Source: Orientallactaga sibirica (lineage: Eukaryota; Chordata; Mammalia; Rodentia; Dipodidae). Taken from it: a DNA stretch of 64,000 bases. The notes under the pieces are model-generated. The model was not told where the DNA came from and ran no database searches. It was given only the letters and a program-made list of their open reading frames with translations. A program made the translations under genes and the position numbers. The stretch covers positions 15,142,501 through 15,206,500 of the forward strand of contig JAEOAD010000024.1 in assembly GCA_036365145.1 (NCBI GenBank), written 5' to 3'. Below, piece by piece: positions 1-9,930 of the stretch (the stretch's first letter is position 1; every line of letters begins with the position of its first letter).

Positions 1-76
1 GCCCCGGGCCTCGGGGGCCTTGACTTCACTGTCACCTGCACCACCTTGCAGCGGCTCCCCAGCTTCCCAACACATG
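1..76 (-). CDS. possible start of a gene running off the left edge (uncertain)
   Basis: On the minus strand an ATG at 76-74, preceded by GGGGCC, opens a frame of 25 codons (beginning MCWEAGEPLQGG) that stays open to the window edge. The CpG island to its right would fit as promoter and 5' UTR. Against it: the frame is very short, I do not recognise the peptide, and a competing plus-strand frame exists (1-93). A possible minus-strand donor (CAG|GTGACA) lies inside it at 38-30. Confidence 0.15.
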
Positions 77-93
77 GCCCCTGGAGCTCCTAG
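1..93 (+). CDS. possible C-terminal coding end entering from the left (uncertain)
   Basis: Plus frame 1 is open from the first base to a TAG at 91-93 and ends in THGPWSS. In GC-rich DNA a 30-codon open frame is not unusual. A pyrimidine-poor acceptor-like CTTGCAG ends at 51. I do not recognise the peptide. It is offered only as the alternative to the minus-strand reading. Confidence 0.12.
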   Translation, partial: APGLGGLDFTVTCTTLQRLPSFPTHGPWSS

Positions 94-1085
94 AGCCACG
101 GACCAGAAGGGAAAGGGACCCTAGGGGGAGCGGGGAACGGGCTCTCACGGCAGGAGGGACCCCCGAGATGGCAACTCGCCGGGGCGACCCTAGAGCCGTG
201 CGGCTAGAAAGTGCCCTCTTTTGTTGTACCCGCGCCTTAGGGAAAGAATTTGGAGACAAATAGAGAGCCGAGCCCGTCTGGCTCCCGCCCCCTTTCCCCA
301 CCGCCGCCCGGATGGGGGCGTGCGAAGAGGGGGGTCACCGTGGTTTAGCCGCCTGCGAACTTGGAAAGGTGTGGGCGGAGCCGGCCCAGCCTGCGGGGTC
401 CGTCCCCCCCCCCGCGGCGGGCATCGCCCGCGCTGGGCAACAATGGGGTACAGGGTCCCGTGAGGGTGGGAGTGGCCCCGCGGGCGGCGTCCCTCGGCCT
501 GGGGCTGGGTGGCACGGGTGGAGAGGGCCTGGTGAGGTGCCGCCGGGAGATCATTGTTTAGGTTGGGGAGCGACGCACGCTGCGGGCGAGGCGGGGGCGT
601 CTTCTGCCCGCACTTCACCTTGGCGGGATGGATGGGGGCGAGGTGCCCGTGCGTGCCTTGCTGCGCGACGCGGGCACACCGGGCGCCTGCCCGCGCTGGC
701 CAGGTCGCGATGGGGTTAGGGGGCGCGCACAGGGAGGGAGAAGGCAGCGGGAGCCAAGCTGGGACCCCTGCCAAGGCACTGTACTGGGGGTGAATGCGGG
801 GACAGACCCCGGCCCTGCTAAGCCAGAGGAGCGCTCAGCTGGAGCTGGATCCCTTCCCCAGCTGCCCCTGCGGCTCAGCCCGCGCGCTCAGGGGAGCGGG
901 GCCACCGGATGATGGGGCGCGCGAGGGTGGCAAGGGCGCGGGGTCAGGCCCTGCCGCAGGGATGGCGGGGGGCGGGGAACAGATGATGCGGAAGCGGCGG
1001 GGCGGGGTGCCTGGAGTGGGACTGGCCTTGGGGAGGTGGTCCCTGATAGTCAGGAACAGTGGGCGTCACTTTCTTGCCACCTAGG

Positions 1086-2700
1086 TGAGCGCCAGGGTGG
1101 GCCCCGGTGCCCGTTGAGCCTGTCTGACGTGGGAAACCGCCAGGGACCATGGAAGGCGGGGAAGGGAAGTTTGTGTAGGAGAAAAAAAGGTTTGGAGTAC
1201 TGTGGCATAAAGTAGGGTGGGGAGAGAAAAGAGGGAGAAGCCAGGAAACAGGAAATGAGAGCGAAGGAGCAAATTCGAGCCAGGAAAAAAAAAAAGCCAA
1301 TTTCTACATCTGTGTGGCACCGTGGCATTTTCCTAACACTGAGGGCCCTGGGCGCGTTATTAAAGAAAACAAAAGCGGGGCACTGCCTGGTGCCGGCTCT
1401 GCCCCCCGCCACGTTATGCAGTGAAGGAAAATGGGAAAGGTGAGTCAGGCTGCAGGAAGACATCTCCCCCACTCCCCCGCCCAGGGGCCCTTTCCCAATC
1501 CTGACCCCCTGAATCCGCGGGCCTACAGCTTCTTGGCAATTAAATTGGATTGAGAGGGGCCAACGTGTCCTGGTTAGAAGGTTTCGAAGAACCACAAACG
1601 AGTTAAGTGTAAAGTGTCTGAAATTTGTGGAGCACTCCTCCAGGGATGTGCCTTAGAAGAGAAAACTGGTATTGGGAACCCAAAAGAAAAATGGGACTGG
1701 GGGGGGGGACTGAGGGTGGGCTACTGGGGTGGGTCTGAAAGCAGCTGCAGACCCCACCCTACCCTCGGTCTGATCTAGGGAGGAGGGGAAACAGCCCTTT
1801 CCAAACCCCTCTCTTGCATGTGGATAGAAACATGAGAAGTCAAGTTTGGAAAAAACGGCAGGCTATCAACAAATGTGCAGTATTTTAACAAAATCCTCGC
1901 CTCTAGTAGGAGCCCAGTAAAGTTTCCCTGTAGGTGGGGCTGGGAGAGGCGGGGAAAGATGCTTTAAGAAATTATGTCATCCTGGCGCTCCTGGCGCAGG
2001 CGGTTCTTTCTCAGCGGAGGACCTAGCAGATCACCAATACATTCTATAGCGACTGCTTCCTTCCTTCCATACGTGGGAAAGCGAACTGCCCACTCCCTGT
2101 AGCCGCGCCCTCAACCATGTTAATAGAAAGATTTTAAAATAAACTCCAAGAACTCATTCCAGAGGGGAAAGGAATATGAAGGGTAGGTTAAGGTTAATAT
2201 CTGGAGTCTGGAGAGGGCGTGATTAAATGAGGAAGTGCATCAAGGATGGGGGGGGGGATGAATGCTAGCAGTGTTTTGGGGTTTTTATGTTGACATTAAG
2301 GAAGAATACAGAAGGGGGAAAGAATAAGAACTAAAATACAAGTTTGGAAGGGAGAAACTATATTGTGTAAACGGGATGGATGTGGAAAAGCGAAAAGGAA
2401 TTTACAAAGCTTGGATTTTATTGGCAGTGAGATCATTATTGCATTGTGTGAACCCACCACTGTCATACATTCCCAATGTAGTTCATATATTTCTGTCTCT
2501 GCGTGGAACTTAAAACTTCAGGTGTGGACAAAAAGGAGTGAGGTAAGGCAACAGGATACTACTACCTGGCAAAGCTTGGTGCATTTCTCCATGTTTAGAT
2601 CTTTGAACACTTCTCTGCATGTATATGCTGGCATTTGGGGAATCAAAACAAGTAAAGATGACAAAATTATCTTACCAAGAATGTGTAATGCTGACACTAT
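1086..2700. other. unique sequence flanking the CpG island
   Basis: I see no SINE, LINE or LTR here. GC content falls gradually. A consensus-like plus-strand 5' splice site (GGAAAG|GTGAGT) lies with its GT at 1440-1441. Short G runs occur at about 1700-1708 and 2250-2257. The absence of repeats next to a CpG island fits promoter-proximal sequence or a first intron. Confidence 0.5.
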
Positions 2701-2720
2701 TAAAAAAAAAAAAAAAAAAA

Positions 2721-2879
2721 GCCGGGCATGGTGGCGCACGCCTTTAATCCCAGCACTGGGGAGGCAGAGGTAGGAGGATCGACGAGAGTTGGAGGCCACC
2801 CTGAGACTACATAGTTAATTCCAGGTCAGCCTGGACCAGAGTGAGACCCTACCTCGCAAAACCAAAAAAAAAAAAAAAA
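2721..2879 (+). mobile_element. B1 SINE
   Basis: This is a full-length 7SL-derived B1 starting gccgggcatggtggcgcacg and ending cctacctcgcaaaacc plus 15 or more A. It is preceded by a run of about 19 A (2702-2720). A second B1 follows within 6 bp. Confidence 0.93.
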
Positions 2880-2885
2880 TAGAGG

Positions 2886-3029
2886 GCCAGGCGTGGTGGC
2901 GCCGGTCTTTATTCCCAGCACTTGGGAGGCAGAGGTAGGAGGATCACGGTAAGTTGGAGGCCACCCTGAGACTACATAGTGAATATCAGGTCAGTCTGAG
3001 CTAGAGTGAGACCCTACCTGGAAAAACCA

Positions 3030-3030
<1 letters not shown>
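2886..3030 (+). mobile_element. B1 SINE
   Basis: A second B1 lies head-to-tail with the previous one (gccaggcgtggtggcgccgg...cctacctggaaaaacc). Its A-rich end grades into a TAGA microsatellite, the usual fate of a SINE tail. Confidence 0.92.
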
Positions 3031-3078
<48 letters not shown>

Positions 3079-3079
3079 G
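3031..3079 (+). repeat. (TAGA)n microsatellite
   Basis: About 12 tandem TAGA units grow out of the B1 tail, followed by a short GA tract. Confidence 0.95.
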
Positions 3080-3439
3080 AAAAGAGAGAGAGAAATGAAA
3101 TCTTTAAGATATCTAGGTTGAAAGTATCTAAGAAATCTAATGCAATATCATACTTCAATACTGTTTAAAATCAAAATGATTTGGGTCACAGACGATGGCC
3201 CATTGACCTACTTACCTAGTCTTCATTATCAAAATAGCCAAAGGAAGAATGAACTAACAAAGAGGATAAAGGGGATATTCTGAGTTATTAAACATGATGT
3301 ATATATTGGGTTTCTTTTAATGAACAATGTCCAGAAATGAGTACTTCTTCAACATCCTAAAGAAGATAATATAGTCCAAATAAATAAAATGGCAAAGCTT
3401 ACAACTAAAGCTTTTTAAATGATTAATAAAAAATATGAC
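3080..3439. other. unclassified AT-rich sequence
   Basis: I see no recognisable gene or repeat in these 360 bases. Confidence 0.4.
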
Positions 3440-3709
3440 TGTGGTGGTCTGAGTCCGATATATCTCCCACCAACTCATGTGTTTGGAATGCTGGGTCCCC
3501 AGCTGGTGGCATTTTGGGAGGTGGAGCCTTGCTCTAGGTGGTGGTGTTGGGGGACAGCTTAGAGGGGTTATAACCCACTCCCCCTGGCTAGAACTCAGCT
3601 CACTCTTATGCTGCTGTTTTTCCACCTGCTGTGGCAGAGGTGATGCCCTGTTCATGCCATGCTTCCCCTGCCATCATGAAGCATCCCCTGGAGACTGTAA
3701 GGTAAAATG

Positions 3710-3741
<32 letters not shown>

Positions 3742-3790
3742 TTCCTCCTATCAGCTGCTTTGTACCAGCAATGAAAAAATAACTAAAATT
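3440..3790 (+). mobile_element. ORR1-like MaLR solo LTR
   Basis: The stretch follows the layout I know for rodent ORR1 (ERVL-MaLR) LTRs: tgtggtggtctga at the start, ctcatgtgtttggaatgctg, gttataacccactccccctg, ccatcatgaagcatcccctg, then a degenerate polyadenylation zone expanded to about 30 A (3709-3739). It ends near tttgtaccagcaatg. No internal viral region is present. Confidence 0.75.
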
Positions 3791-4571
3791 ACCTTACGGT
3801 AGTTCTTATTCTTGGCCAGCAAAGAAATCTAAGTATTAAGAGGTTTAAGTCTGTACCATGCCCTAATTTCTGTAAGGTAAAAATTCTCTTCAATGGGTGT
3901 GCAAGTTTAAAGTTGTTACACCTTTGGATTAATGAGGACAAAGATTGCATGGATGATTTAACATTACATCTGGGTGAGGCTGGGGTTAAAAAAAGTCCAT
4001 TTCAGACATAAAGAGCCATTTTGAAAGATGAAAATTAATTCTAAGCGAAAATTCAAGTGACTCCTAGAGCTCTAAATAAATTTCATAAACAGTTCTGATC
4101 TTCCCTAGGGCTAACCTTGCAGATGTGCTGTTAAATTGTCACTGCCTATATTTTCTCATATGTCATATTTTGGCAACAATGTGCGAGAAAGAAGAATTTT
4201 GTTCAAGTATGAGAGAGGCATGTGAAAGTCTTACTAGAAATACAAACAGCTGGTGGAATGTGATTACATGGTAAACAGCATGTTTTGATTTGAATAGTAT
4301 GCTATCTGAAAATTAGGCGAAAAAAAGTCATTTCATAACTTTGTTTTCTTGCAAACTATATAGGTTTTGATTCCTCCAGCATAAATATCTTCACATCTTG
4401 GCTGTCACCTCTTTTCCAAGTTCCGCAAGTCATTTTCTTCAAACCTTTTCCAGCCTCTTCACCATCATCTCATCCCCTAATACCTCCTAGCTATGTACTT
4501 CCTGTCCCTCCTCGCAGGATTCCACTCCCAAATTCCCGAAACAAAGCCTGAATTACAAACACAAATTGGCG

Positions 4572-4578
<7 letters not shown>
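3791..4578. other. unclassified unique sequence
   Basis: This is AT-rich DNA with no SINE, no long open frame and no recognisable family. Confidence 0.4.

Positions 4579-4617
<39 letters not shown>
4579..4617 (+). repeat. (CA)n microsatellite
   Basis: About 19 uninterrupted CA units, preceded by an alternating gtgcgcgc stretch, make a Z-DNA-prone purine-pyrimidine alternation. Confidence 0.97.
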
Positions 4618-4619
<2 letters not shown>

Positions 4620-5097
4620 GGCCAAATGATATATAAAGACTTTGTTCAGATTTCCATATCTCATATTGCCTCTTCTGACCCTGGCATCAGTTTGCCATGG
4701 CCTAGCCACCCTTGATGTCTTTATTCTACTGAATGGTTCTTCTGTCTCCTGCCACTGAATCCTCCTAAAAATGATGATGGAATTCCTGATGCAATGTGGA
4801 TGTAGCCCATTCTCCCATTAAAAAAAAAAAAAAAAAAAAAACTCCTACCTTCTTTCTTAATGCTTCTTTGATTATAATGGAAAGAATACCTCAGTACCCA
4901 TCTAACTACTTTCTAAACTTTGATTCTCATTTTTTCACCTATTTAAATATTTCCTTCATTTTGATTAACATTTATTAGATGTTTATGTAGTCATTCAATA
5001 AGTGTTAATTCCTTGCTTTAGTTTTTGAGTACTTTCATATTTCTGCTTCCCCTATGATTTGTTAACTTATTACAGGTATATTGAGAACAGGAGTGGT
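4618..5097. other. unclassified AT-rich sequence with A21 run
   Basis: A pure A run lies at 4820-4840. Around 4950-5010 the text ttcattttgattaacatttattag...ttcaataagtg recalls the 3' end of old L2/MIR elements, but too weakly to call. Confidence 0.35.
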
Positions 5098-5448
5098 GTA
5101 TGTATGTGTGTGTGTGTTGTTGGTATGTGTGTGTATGAGTACTTGTATGTGTGAGCACAGGTGTGTGTTCATACATATATGCATTTAGGCATCTAGAGGC
5201 CATGGATCTGTCTTGAGTGTCTTTTGCAATCACGCTTCCAATTTATTTTTTTTATTATTTTATTTATTTTTGGAGAGAGACACAGCGAGCCAGCAAGTTC
5301 TGGGCATCTTTCTGTCTCTGCCTCTCAAGTGCTGGGAAAACAGGCACACACTATGCCCAGCATTTTATGTGGGTGTTGGGGATCCAAACTCAGGTGTGCA
5401 AGCTTTCACGGTAAGCACTTCACCAGATGAGCAACTTCACAGCCCCAG
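5098..5448 (-). mobile_element. B4-type SINE (ID+B1 fusion), diverged
   Basis: Read on the minus strand: an ID-like head (ctgtgaagttgctcatctgg, ggatccccaacacccacat), a B1-like middle (agtgctgggaaaacaggcac on plus) and a CA-rich 3' end, seen on plus as TG repeats at 5098-5165. The centre is replaced by AT-rich sequence at 5240-5275. Confidence 0.6.
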
Positions 5449-5477
5449 AGCTGAGTCTTAACCAACCATTTAGCTTT

Positions 5478-5545
5478 CCTTCTTACTCTCACATGCTGTT
5501 TGGCACATAGTAGGTAATTACTGAATACTTATTGAATCAAAGAAG
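5478..5545 (+). mobile_element. L2/MIR-like 3' end
   Basis: tttggcacatagtaggtaat followed by cttattgaatcaaa matches the conserved tail shared by L2 and MIR elements. The rest of the element is not recognisable. Confidence 0.5.
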
Positions 5546-5654
5546 CAGTTATATCATAGAAAAATCAAATGAGATACTTTAGTACATACTTGTGTAGAAT
5601 GCTAGAATTTCAATTTAGGCCACATATTGGAAACAACAAGCAAAACTTTAGAAT

Positions 5655-5880
5655 GTGGACTGAAGAGATGGCTTAGTGATTAAGACACATGCCTCTGAAG
5701 ACTAAGGACCCAGGTTCAATTTTCCAGGTCCCACGTAAGCCAGATGCACATGGTGGCACATGCATCTGAAGTTTGCTTGCAGTGGTGAGAGGTCCTGGCA
5801 TGTCCATTCTCTCTCTCTCTCTCTCTGCCTCTCTGTGTCGCTAATAAATAACTAAAAATAAAATCCTTTAAAAAAAAAAA
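5655..5880 (+). mobile_element. DIP-type SINE
   Basis: tRNA-derived SINE of the family that dominates this window. The head ctgaagagatggcttagtg holds the pol III A box, ggttcaattttcc the B box; then come a unique body (agccagatgcacatggtggc), a CT tract (5808-5828), aataaataact and an A tail. Confidence 0.92.
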
Positions 5881-6367
5881 CAAAAAAATTTCTAGAATGT
5901 GTGTGTAAATACCGGTGAACATTAATTCTAGCAACACTCTTCGGGAAACTTTAACTTAGAAGTTCTTACATAAAGTCGTATATTAAATTTATCAAATATT
6001 ACTTAGTTTTATTGTTCTGTTTATGTTTACTTACTTTAAAAGGATTCAATCAATTATGCTAATTTTCATGCTTTTTCCCCCTAGAAATACAAAGCACTAA
6101 ACTGAATTAAATTAATTTTAAGTTTACAGTTCTAAAAGGAAATTTGTCCGAAAATTTATTTTTTTAATGCTAGTTGTTCAGTTATAAACAAAGGAGATAT
6201 AATATAGTGGAAATGACCTTTATCTGTAATATAATAAATTTAGGCATGTGAGAGTCAAACAGTAGTCATCCTGGCACATTTAAAAAAAAAAAAAAAAAAC
6301 TTTTAAGTGGAAACAGTATCCCCATGAGAAGAGTTTCAATTTATATATACATATATGTATATAAATA
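5881..6367. other. unclassified AT-rich sequence
   Basis: No gene or repeat is recognised apart from an A17 run at about 6281-6299. Confidence 0.4.
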
Positions 6368-6513
6368 TTGGTTTTTCTAGGTAGGGTCTCACTGTGACCC
6401 AGGCTGACCTGGAATTAACTCTGTAGTCTCAGGGTGGCCTTGAATTCACGGCGATCCTCCTACCTCTGACTCCTGAGTGCTGGGATTAAAGGTGTGCTCC
6501 ACCATGCCAGGCT
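6368..6513 (-). mobile_element. B1 SINE
   Basis: Full-length antisense B1 (ctaggtagggtctcactgtg...gctccaccatgccaggc). Its 5' end abuts the target duplication of the next DIP. Confidence 0.93.
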
Positions 6514-6528
6514 TTAAAATATATTTTA

Positions 6529-6730
6529 AAATAAATTTTATTTATTTATTTGAGAGAGAGAAAGACTCAGAAAGACAGAGAGAGAGATAATGGCACACCA
6601 GGGCCTCGAACCACTGCAAACAAACTCCAGATGCATGTGCCCCTTGCTTACGTGGGTCCTGGAGAATCGAACCGGGGTCCTTTGGCTTTACAGGCTAATG
6701 CCTTAAGTGCTAAGCCATCTCTCCAGCCCT
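6529..6730 (-). mobile_element. DIP-type SINE with 13-bp target duplication
   Basis: Antisense DIP with the B box visible as ggagaatcgaacc and the head as ctaagccatctctccagccc. It is flanked by the perfect duplication aaaatatatttta (6516-6528 and 6731-6743). This shows it inserted on its own, beside an existing B1, by L1-type retrotransposition. Confidence 0.95.
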
Positions 6731-6748
6731 AAAATATATTTTATCAGG

Positions 6749-7024
6749 GGCTGGAGAAATGTCTCACTGATTAAAAGACCTTGCTGGTGAAGTTCAGTTC
6801 CCCAGCACCCACATAAATCTGGATACAAAATGACACATGTTCTGTGATCCCAGTGTACCTATGGCAATGGGAGGAGGAGCCAGGAGAATCTGGAAGCCAG
6901 TGGACCCTTTCTGAGGAGGAAAGTGGAAGAAGACAGATACCTCAACATTGTCCTCTGGCCTCCACAAACACACCATGGCACAAAGACACACCACACATGC
7001 ACAAACTCACAAGGATGCACAAAT
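6749..7024 (+). mobile_element. B4-type SINE
   Basis: ID-like head (ggggctggagaaatgtctca, cagttccccagcacccacat), eroded B1 middle (gggaggaggagccaggag) and 3' end tgtcctctggcctccac running into CA-rich sequence. Confidence 0.7.
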
Positions 7025-7127
7025 GAAATTAAAGCATAGTTTTCAGAATGCCACTTTAATTTTATGCTTTGTACAATCACAGGTATTATGAAGCATTGAC
7101 GATGAACTTACATAAAACTAACAATTT

Positions 7128-7215
7128 GGGCCAGAAATACCGCCCAGTGGGAAGAGTGTTCACCAAACATTCACAAGGCCTTGGGCTTAATCCTCAATCC
7201 CACAGAACATGGCAG
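7128..7215 (+). mobile_element. ID-like SINE, diverged
   Basis: gggccagaaataccgcccag, then ggccttgggcttaatcctca: a tRNA-Ala/BC1-like ID outline with weakened promoter boxes. Confidence 0.5.
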
Positions 7216-7349
7216 TAAACACTAATGAATAACTACTCTATGAGGTACAGTTAAAGTACTTTGGACAAAGTCGGATCCACTTAGAAATAGGAAGAAACGC
7301 ATTATAGAAGGAAGGTCACACTTACAGGGTCACTGAAAGAGGAATATTT

Positions 7350-7645
7350 TGGATGTTTGAAGAGATGAGTTTGGTCCCCAGCACCCATGCTGCACACACC
7401 TGTAAATCTGCCACTGAGGGGGCGGAGTCCAGAGGATCATTGGGATTTGCTGATCAGCCAGTCTAAGCAAACACCAACAAGCTCCAGGTTCCGTGAGAGA
7501 CCCTGTCGCAAGGAAATATGGTGGAAGAGCAATCGAGAAAAGGCCACGATGTCTTCCTTTGGCCTCTGCATGGATGCACATGGGGCACATGCATCTGCAC
7601 ACAACATATACATACACTACACACACATCACACATACCAACAAAG
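7350..7645 (+). mobile_element. B4-type SINE
   Basis: tttggtccccagcacccatg (end of the ID part), a B1-like middle ending gagagaccctgtcgcaagg, then tttggcctctgcatggatgc and CA-rich 3' sequence. The first bases of the head are lost. Confidence 0.7.
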
Positions 7646-7819
7646 ATGAATCTATTTTTTTAAATGTGTCATACATGTACAATAACATAGGCCATGTTGT
7701 GTTGCAGGAAACACCCATGGATACTATCTACCTTATGATTCAGCATGATTTCAATACTCTAAACTCCCAACAGTCATCAGTCTTGTCTCACCTGTCCCTA
7801 TAAAAATAATTACTTCCTG

Positions 7820-8093
7820 GGCTGGAGAGACGGCTTAGGGGTTAAGGCGCCTTCCTCCTAAGCCTAAGAATGCTGGTTCCAATCTCCAGCGGTTCCAATC
7901 TCCAGGTCCCACGTTTAGCCAGATGCAAAGTGACACAAGGGCACAATTCCTCACTTGACCACAAGGGGGCACACACATCTGGATTTTGTTCGCAGCAGCT
8001 GAGAGGCTGCTGGTGCACCTATCTCTATCTGTCTTCCTCTCCCTGTCTCTGTCTCTCTCTGTGTGTCTCTCTCAAAAAAAAAAAAAAAAAAAA
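7820..8093 (+). mobile_element. long DIP SINE with duplicated B box
   Basis: Long DIP subfamily. The pol III B box region is doubled: ggttccaatctccagc is followed directly by ggttccaatctccagg (about 7874-7906). An extra body segment (aagtgacacaagggcacaat) precedes gaccacaagggggcac (7957-7972), which resembles a CTCF core. A CT tract and an 18-A tail follow. The same doubled box occurs in the copy at 61.3 kb. Confidence 0.9.
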
Positions 8094-8483
8094 CCTCATC
8101 TGCAGCTTATGATTTCACTGAAAATTGTATTAATATTTTGATGTCGCCTTGAAATAATCACTTGTCCCTAACAGTGGATTGTAATTATTCATTTAAATAG
8201 TTTAGCCCTGCAATCTTAGAATTTTTGCCCTATTTTTACCTTGTGCTTACATTACAGTAAACATTGTAGCTTGTTTGTTAGTAGGGAAACAAACAGAGAT
8301 CTGTTTGGTAATTGTCCCTAAGTTACATTACAGAAGTAGAGAAAACCATTTTCTCAACTGTTTTAGAAACATACAGCTAAATTATTTTTCAGAAATATGT
8401 TCCAGATTTCAATGTCATTATCAGATTTTAGAGTGCTGTTTTCCAGTATTCTTGCTAATATTGGGTGGCACTTTAAATAAAAA
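8094..8483. other. unclassified AT-rich sequence
   Basis: No recognisable gene or repeat. Confidence 0.4.
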
Positions 8484-8588
8484 AAAGAGAGAGAAAGAAA
8501 AGAAAAAGAAAGAAGGAAGGAAGGGAGGGAGGGAGGGAGGGAGGGAGGGAGGGAGGGAGGGAGGAGAGAAAGAAAAGAAGAAGAAAAA
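8484..8588 (+). repeat. long polypurine tract with (GGGA)n core
   Basis: About 100 bases are almost purely A and G: GAAA-rich flanks surround about ten GGGA units (8523-8563). Such mirror-like polypurine sequence can form triplex (H-DNA) structure. Confidence 0.95.
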
Positions 8589-9142
8589 ATCCTTAAACCA
8601 GTAAACAAGAATGGCTTGAGATTTAATTCCTTGATGAGGCAAGACTGACCTCTAGGAATACGAATGAGACACTGGCAAGCTTGGGCTGAAGTGAACTGCT
8701 CTTATCACAGCCTAGCAAAGAGATCATAGGAGTTTGAAATGGAATTGCTCTGACAAAAAATGAAGGAGGGGACAGACCTAAAGAATATTACAACTTCACA
8801 ATCACAAAATCAGCTGCATAGTCTGGGGAAGGAAGACAAGGGAAAGAGAAGAGGAAAAGAACCTGCGTCTCATATTTCAAGCCTTACTTCAGGAGGATTA
8901 AGTTTGGTTAGTTTTGATAAATTTGGATGTATCTTACATAGATCTGCACTCGCTTAAGCTAAAACCAATTAAATAACTCATAGAGGAGAATGGAGAGAAA
9001 AAAATGGAATCTGTCATGAAACTTGAGACTAAAGTAACATAAAATAAGCATAGGAAGGGAGAGAAGAAGAGGGAGGGAGGGAGGAAAGAAAGAGTATGGT
9101 AATGCTTAGTACTGCTTTCATCCACAAAGAACAAACAACTTG
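8589..9142. other. unclassified sequence
   Basis: Unique purine-leaning DNA with a second small AG-rich patch at 9055-9092. No gene or repeat is recognised. Confidence 0.4.
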
Positions 9143-9360
9143 GGCTGGAGATTTTACTAAGTGTTTAAGGCATTTGCCTGAAAGCCAAAGGATCCCAGTT
9201 CAATTCTCCAGGACCCATGTGAGCCAGATGCACAAGGAGGTGCATGCATCTGGAGTTCCTTTGTAGTGGCTGGAGGCCCTGGCATGCTAATTCTCTCCCT
9301 CTCTCTCTCTGCCTCTTTCTCTCTATCAAATAAAAATATATTTGAAAAAAAAAAAAAAAC
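9143..9360 (+). mobile_element. DIP-type SINE
   Basis: gggctggagattttactaag head, cagttcaattctcc B box, catctggagttcctttgtag body, CT tract at 9294-9326 and an A14 tail. Confidence 0.93.
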
Positions 9361-9693
9361 AACAAACAACTTCACACATGCCAGCCTAAGATATGTATAT
9401 TTGTATCTGACACTTGCAATGATGAAGGCCAAAACTAGGCTTCCAAGACTCAAGACCATACAGCTGTTCTCTGGTCCCCAGAAGCCCCATGTTCACCTCC
9501 ACTTTCTTCTACCCCTCTTAAAGTGTGGGTCATCCCACGGGAAGAAGAGATGAAAAGATTAAGAACAAAGAAAGTCTGTTTTTCTTAGACAGCTTTGCAG
9601 ACGTTTCACCTACAGCAGCTGTTCTTTAGTGGAATTTGAGACAAGCAACTGATAACAGTGCCTGTCTTTTGAAAATATAAATTTTTGCAATAG
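9361..9693. other. unclassified sequence
   Basis: Unique DNA with no repeat or coding signal. Confidence 0.4.
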
Positions 9694-9930
9694 AAGCTGG
9701 AGAGATGGCTCAGATGTTAAGGCACTTGCCTGAAAAGCCTGAAGACTGGGGTTTGATTCCCCGGTACCCACGTAAAGTCAGCTGCACAAGGTGGAGCATG
9801 TGTCTGGAATTCCTTTGCAGTGGTGAGAGGCCCTGGTGGGCCCATTCTCTCCCTCTCTCTGTTCTCTTTCTACTCTCTCTCTACCTCCCTTGCTCCCCCT
9901 TCTTTCTCTTTCAGATAAATAATATATAAA
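9694..9930 (+). mobile_element. DIP-type SINE
   Basis: gctggagagatggctcagat head, ggtttgattcccc B box, and a long degenerate CT tract (9846-9912) ending in agataaataatata. Confidence 0.93.

Larger units (their letters stand above)
1..1085. promoter_or_regulatory. CpG island, cut by the left edge
   Basis: This stretch is strongly GC-rich with frequent CpG, unlike the CpG-poor DNA that follows. It contains GC boxes (GGGGCGGGG at about 969-977 and 999-1007) and no interspersed repeats. CpG islands usually mark promoters of housekeeping or developmental genes, so a transcription start in or left of this block is likely. A plus-strand 5' splice-site match (CTAG|GTGAGC) sits at its right end (GT at 1085-1086). 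No TATA box is evident. The gene itself cannot be named from what is visible. Confidence 0.85.

Noticed and set aside
1050..1595. 181-codon minus-strand open frame next to the CpG island
   Set aside because: Low-complexity Phe/Leu/Ser-rich translation from an A/G-rich plus strand; no start context or family match.
5655..5730. tRNA genes suggested by A and B boxes in DIP/ID heads
   Set aside because: The boxes belong to tRNA-derived SINEs; no cloverleaf with paired acceptor and anticodon stems is retained.
6368..6730. DIP-B1 pair as a single composite element
   Set aside because: The DIP has its own perfect 13-bp target duplication, so it landed separately beside the B1.
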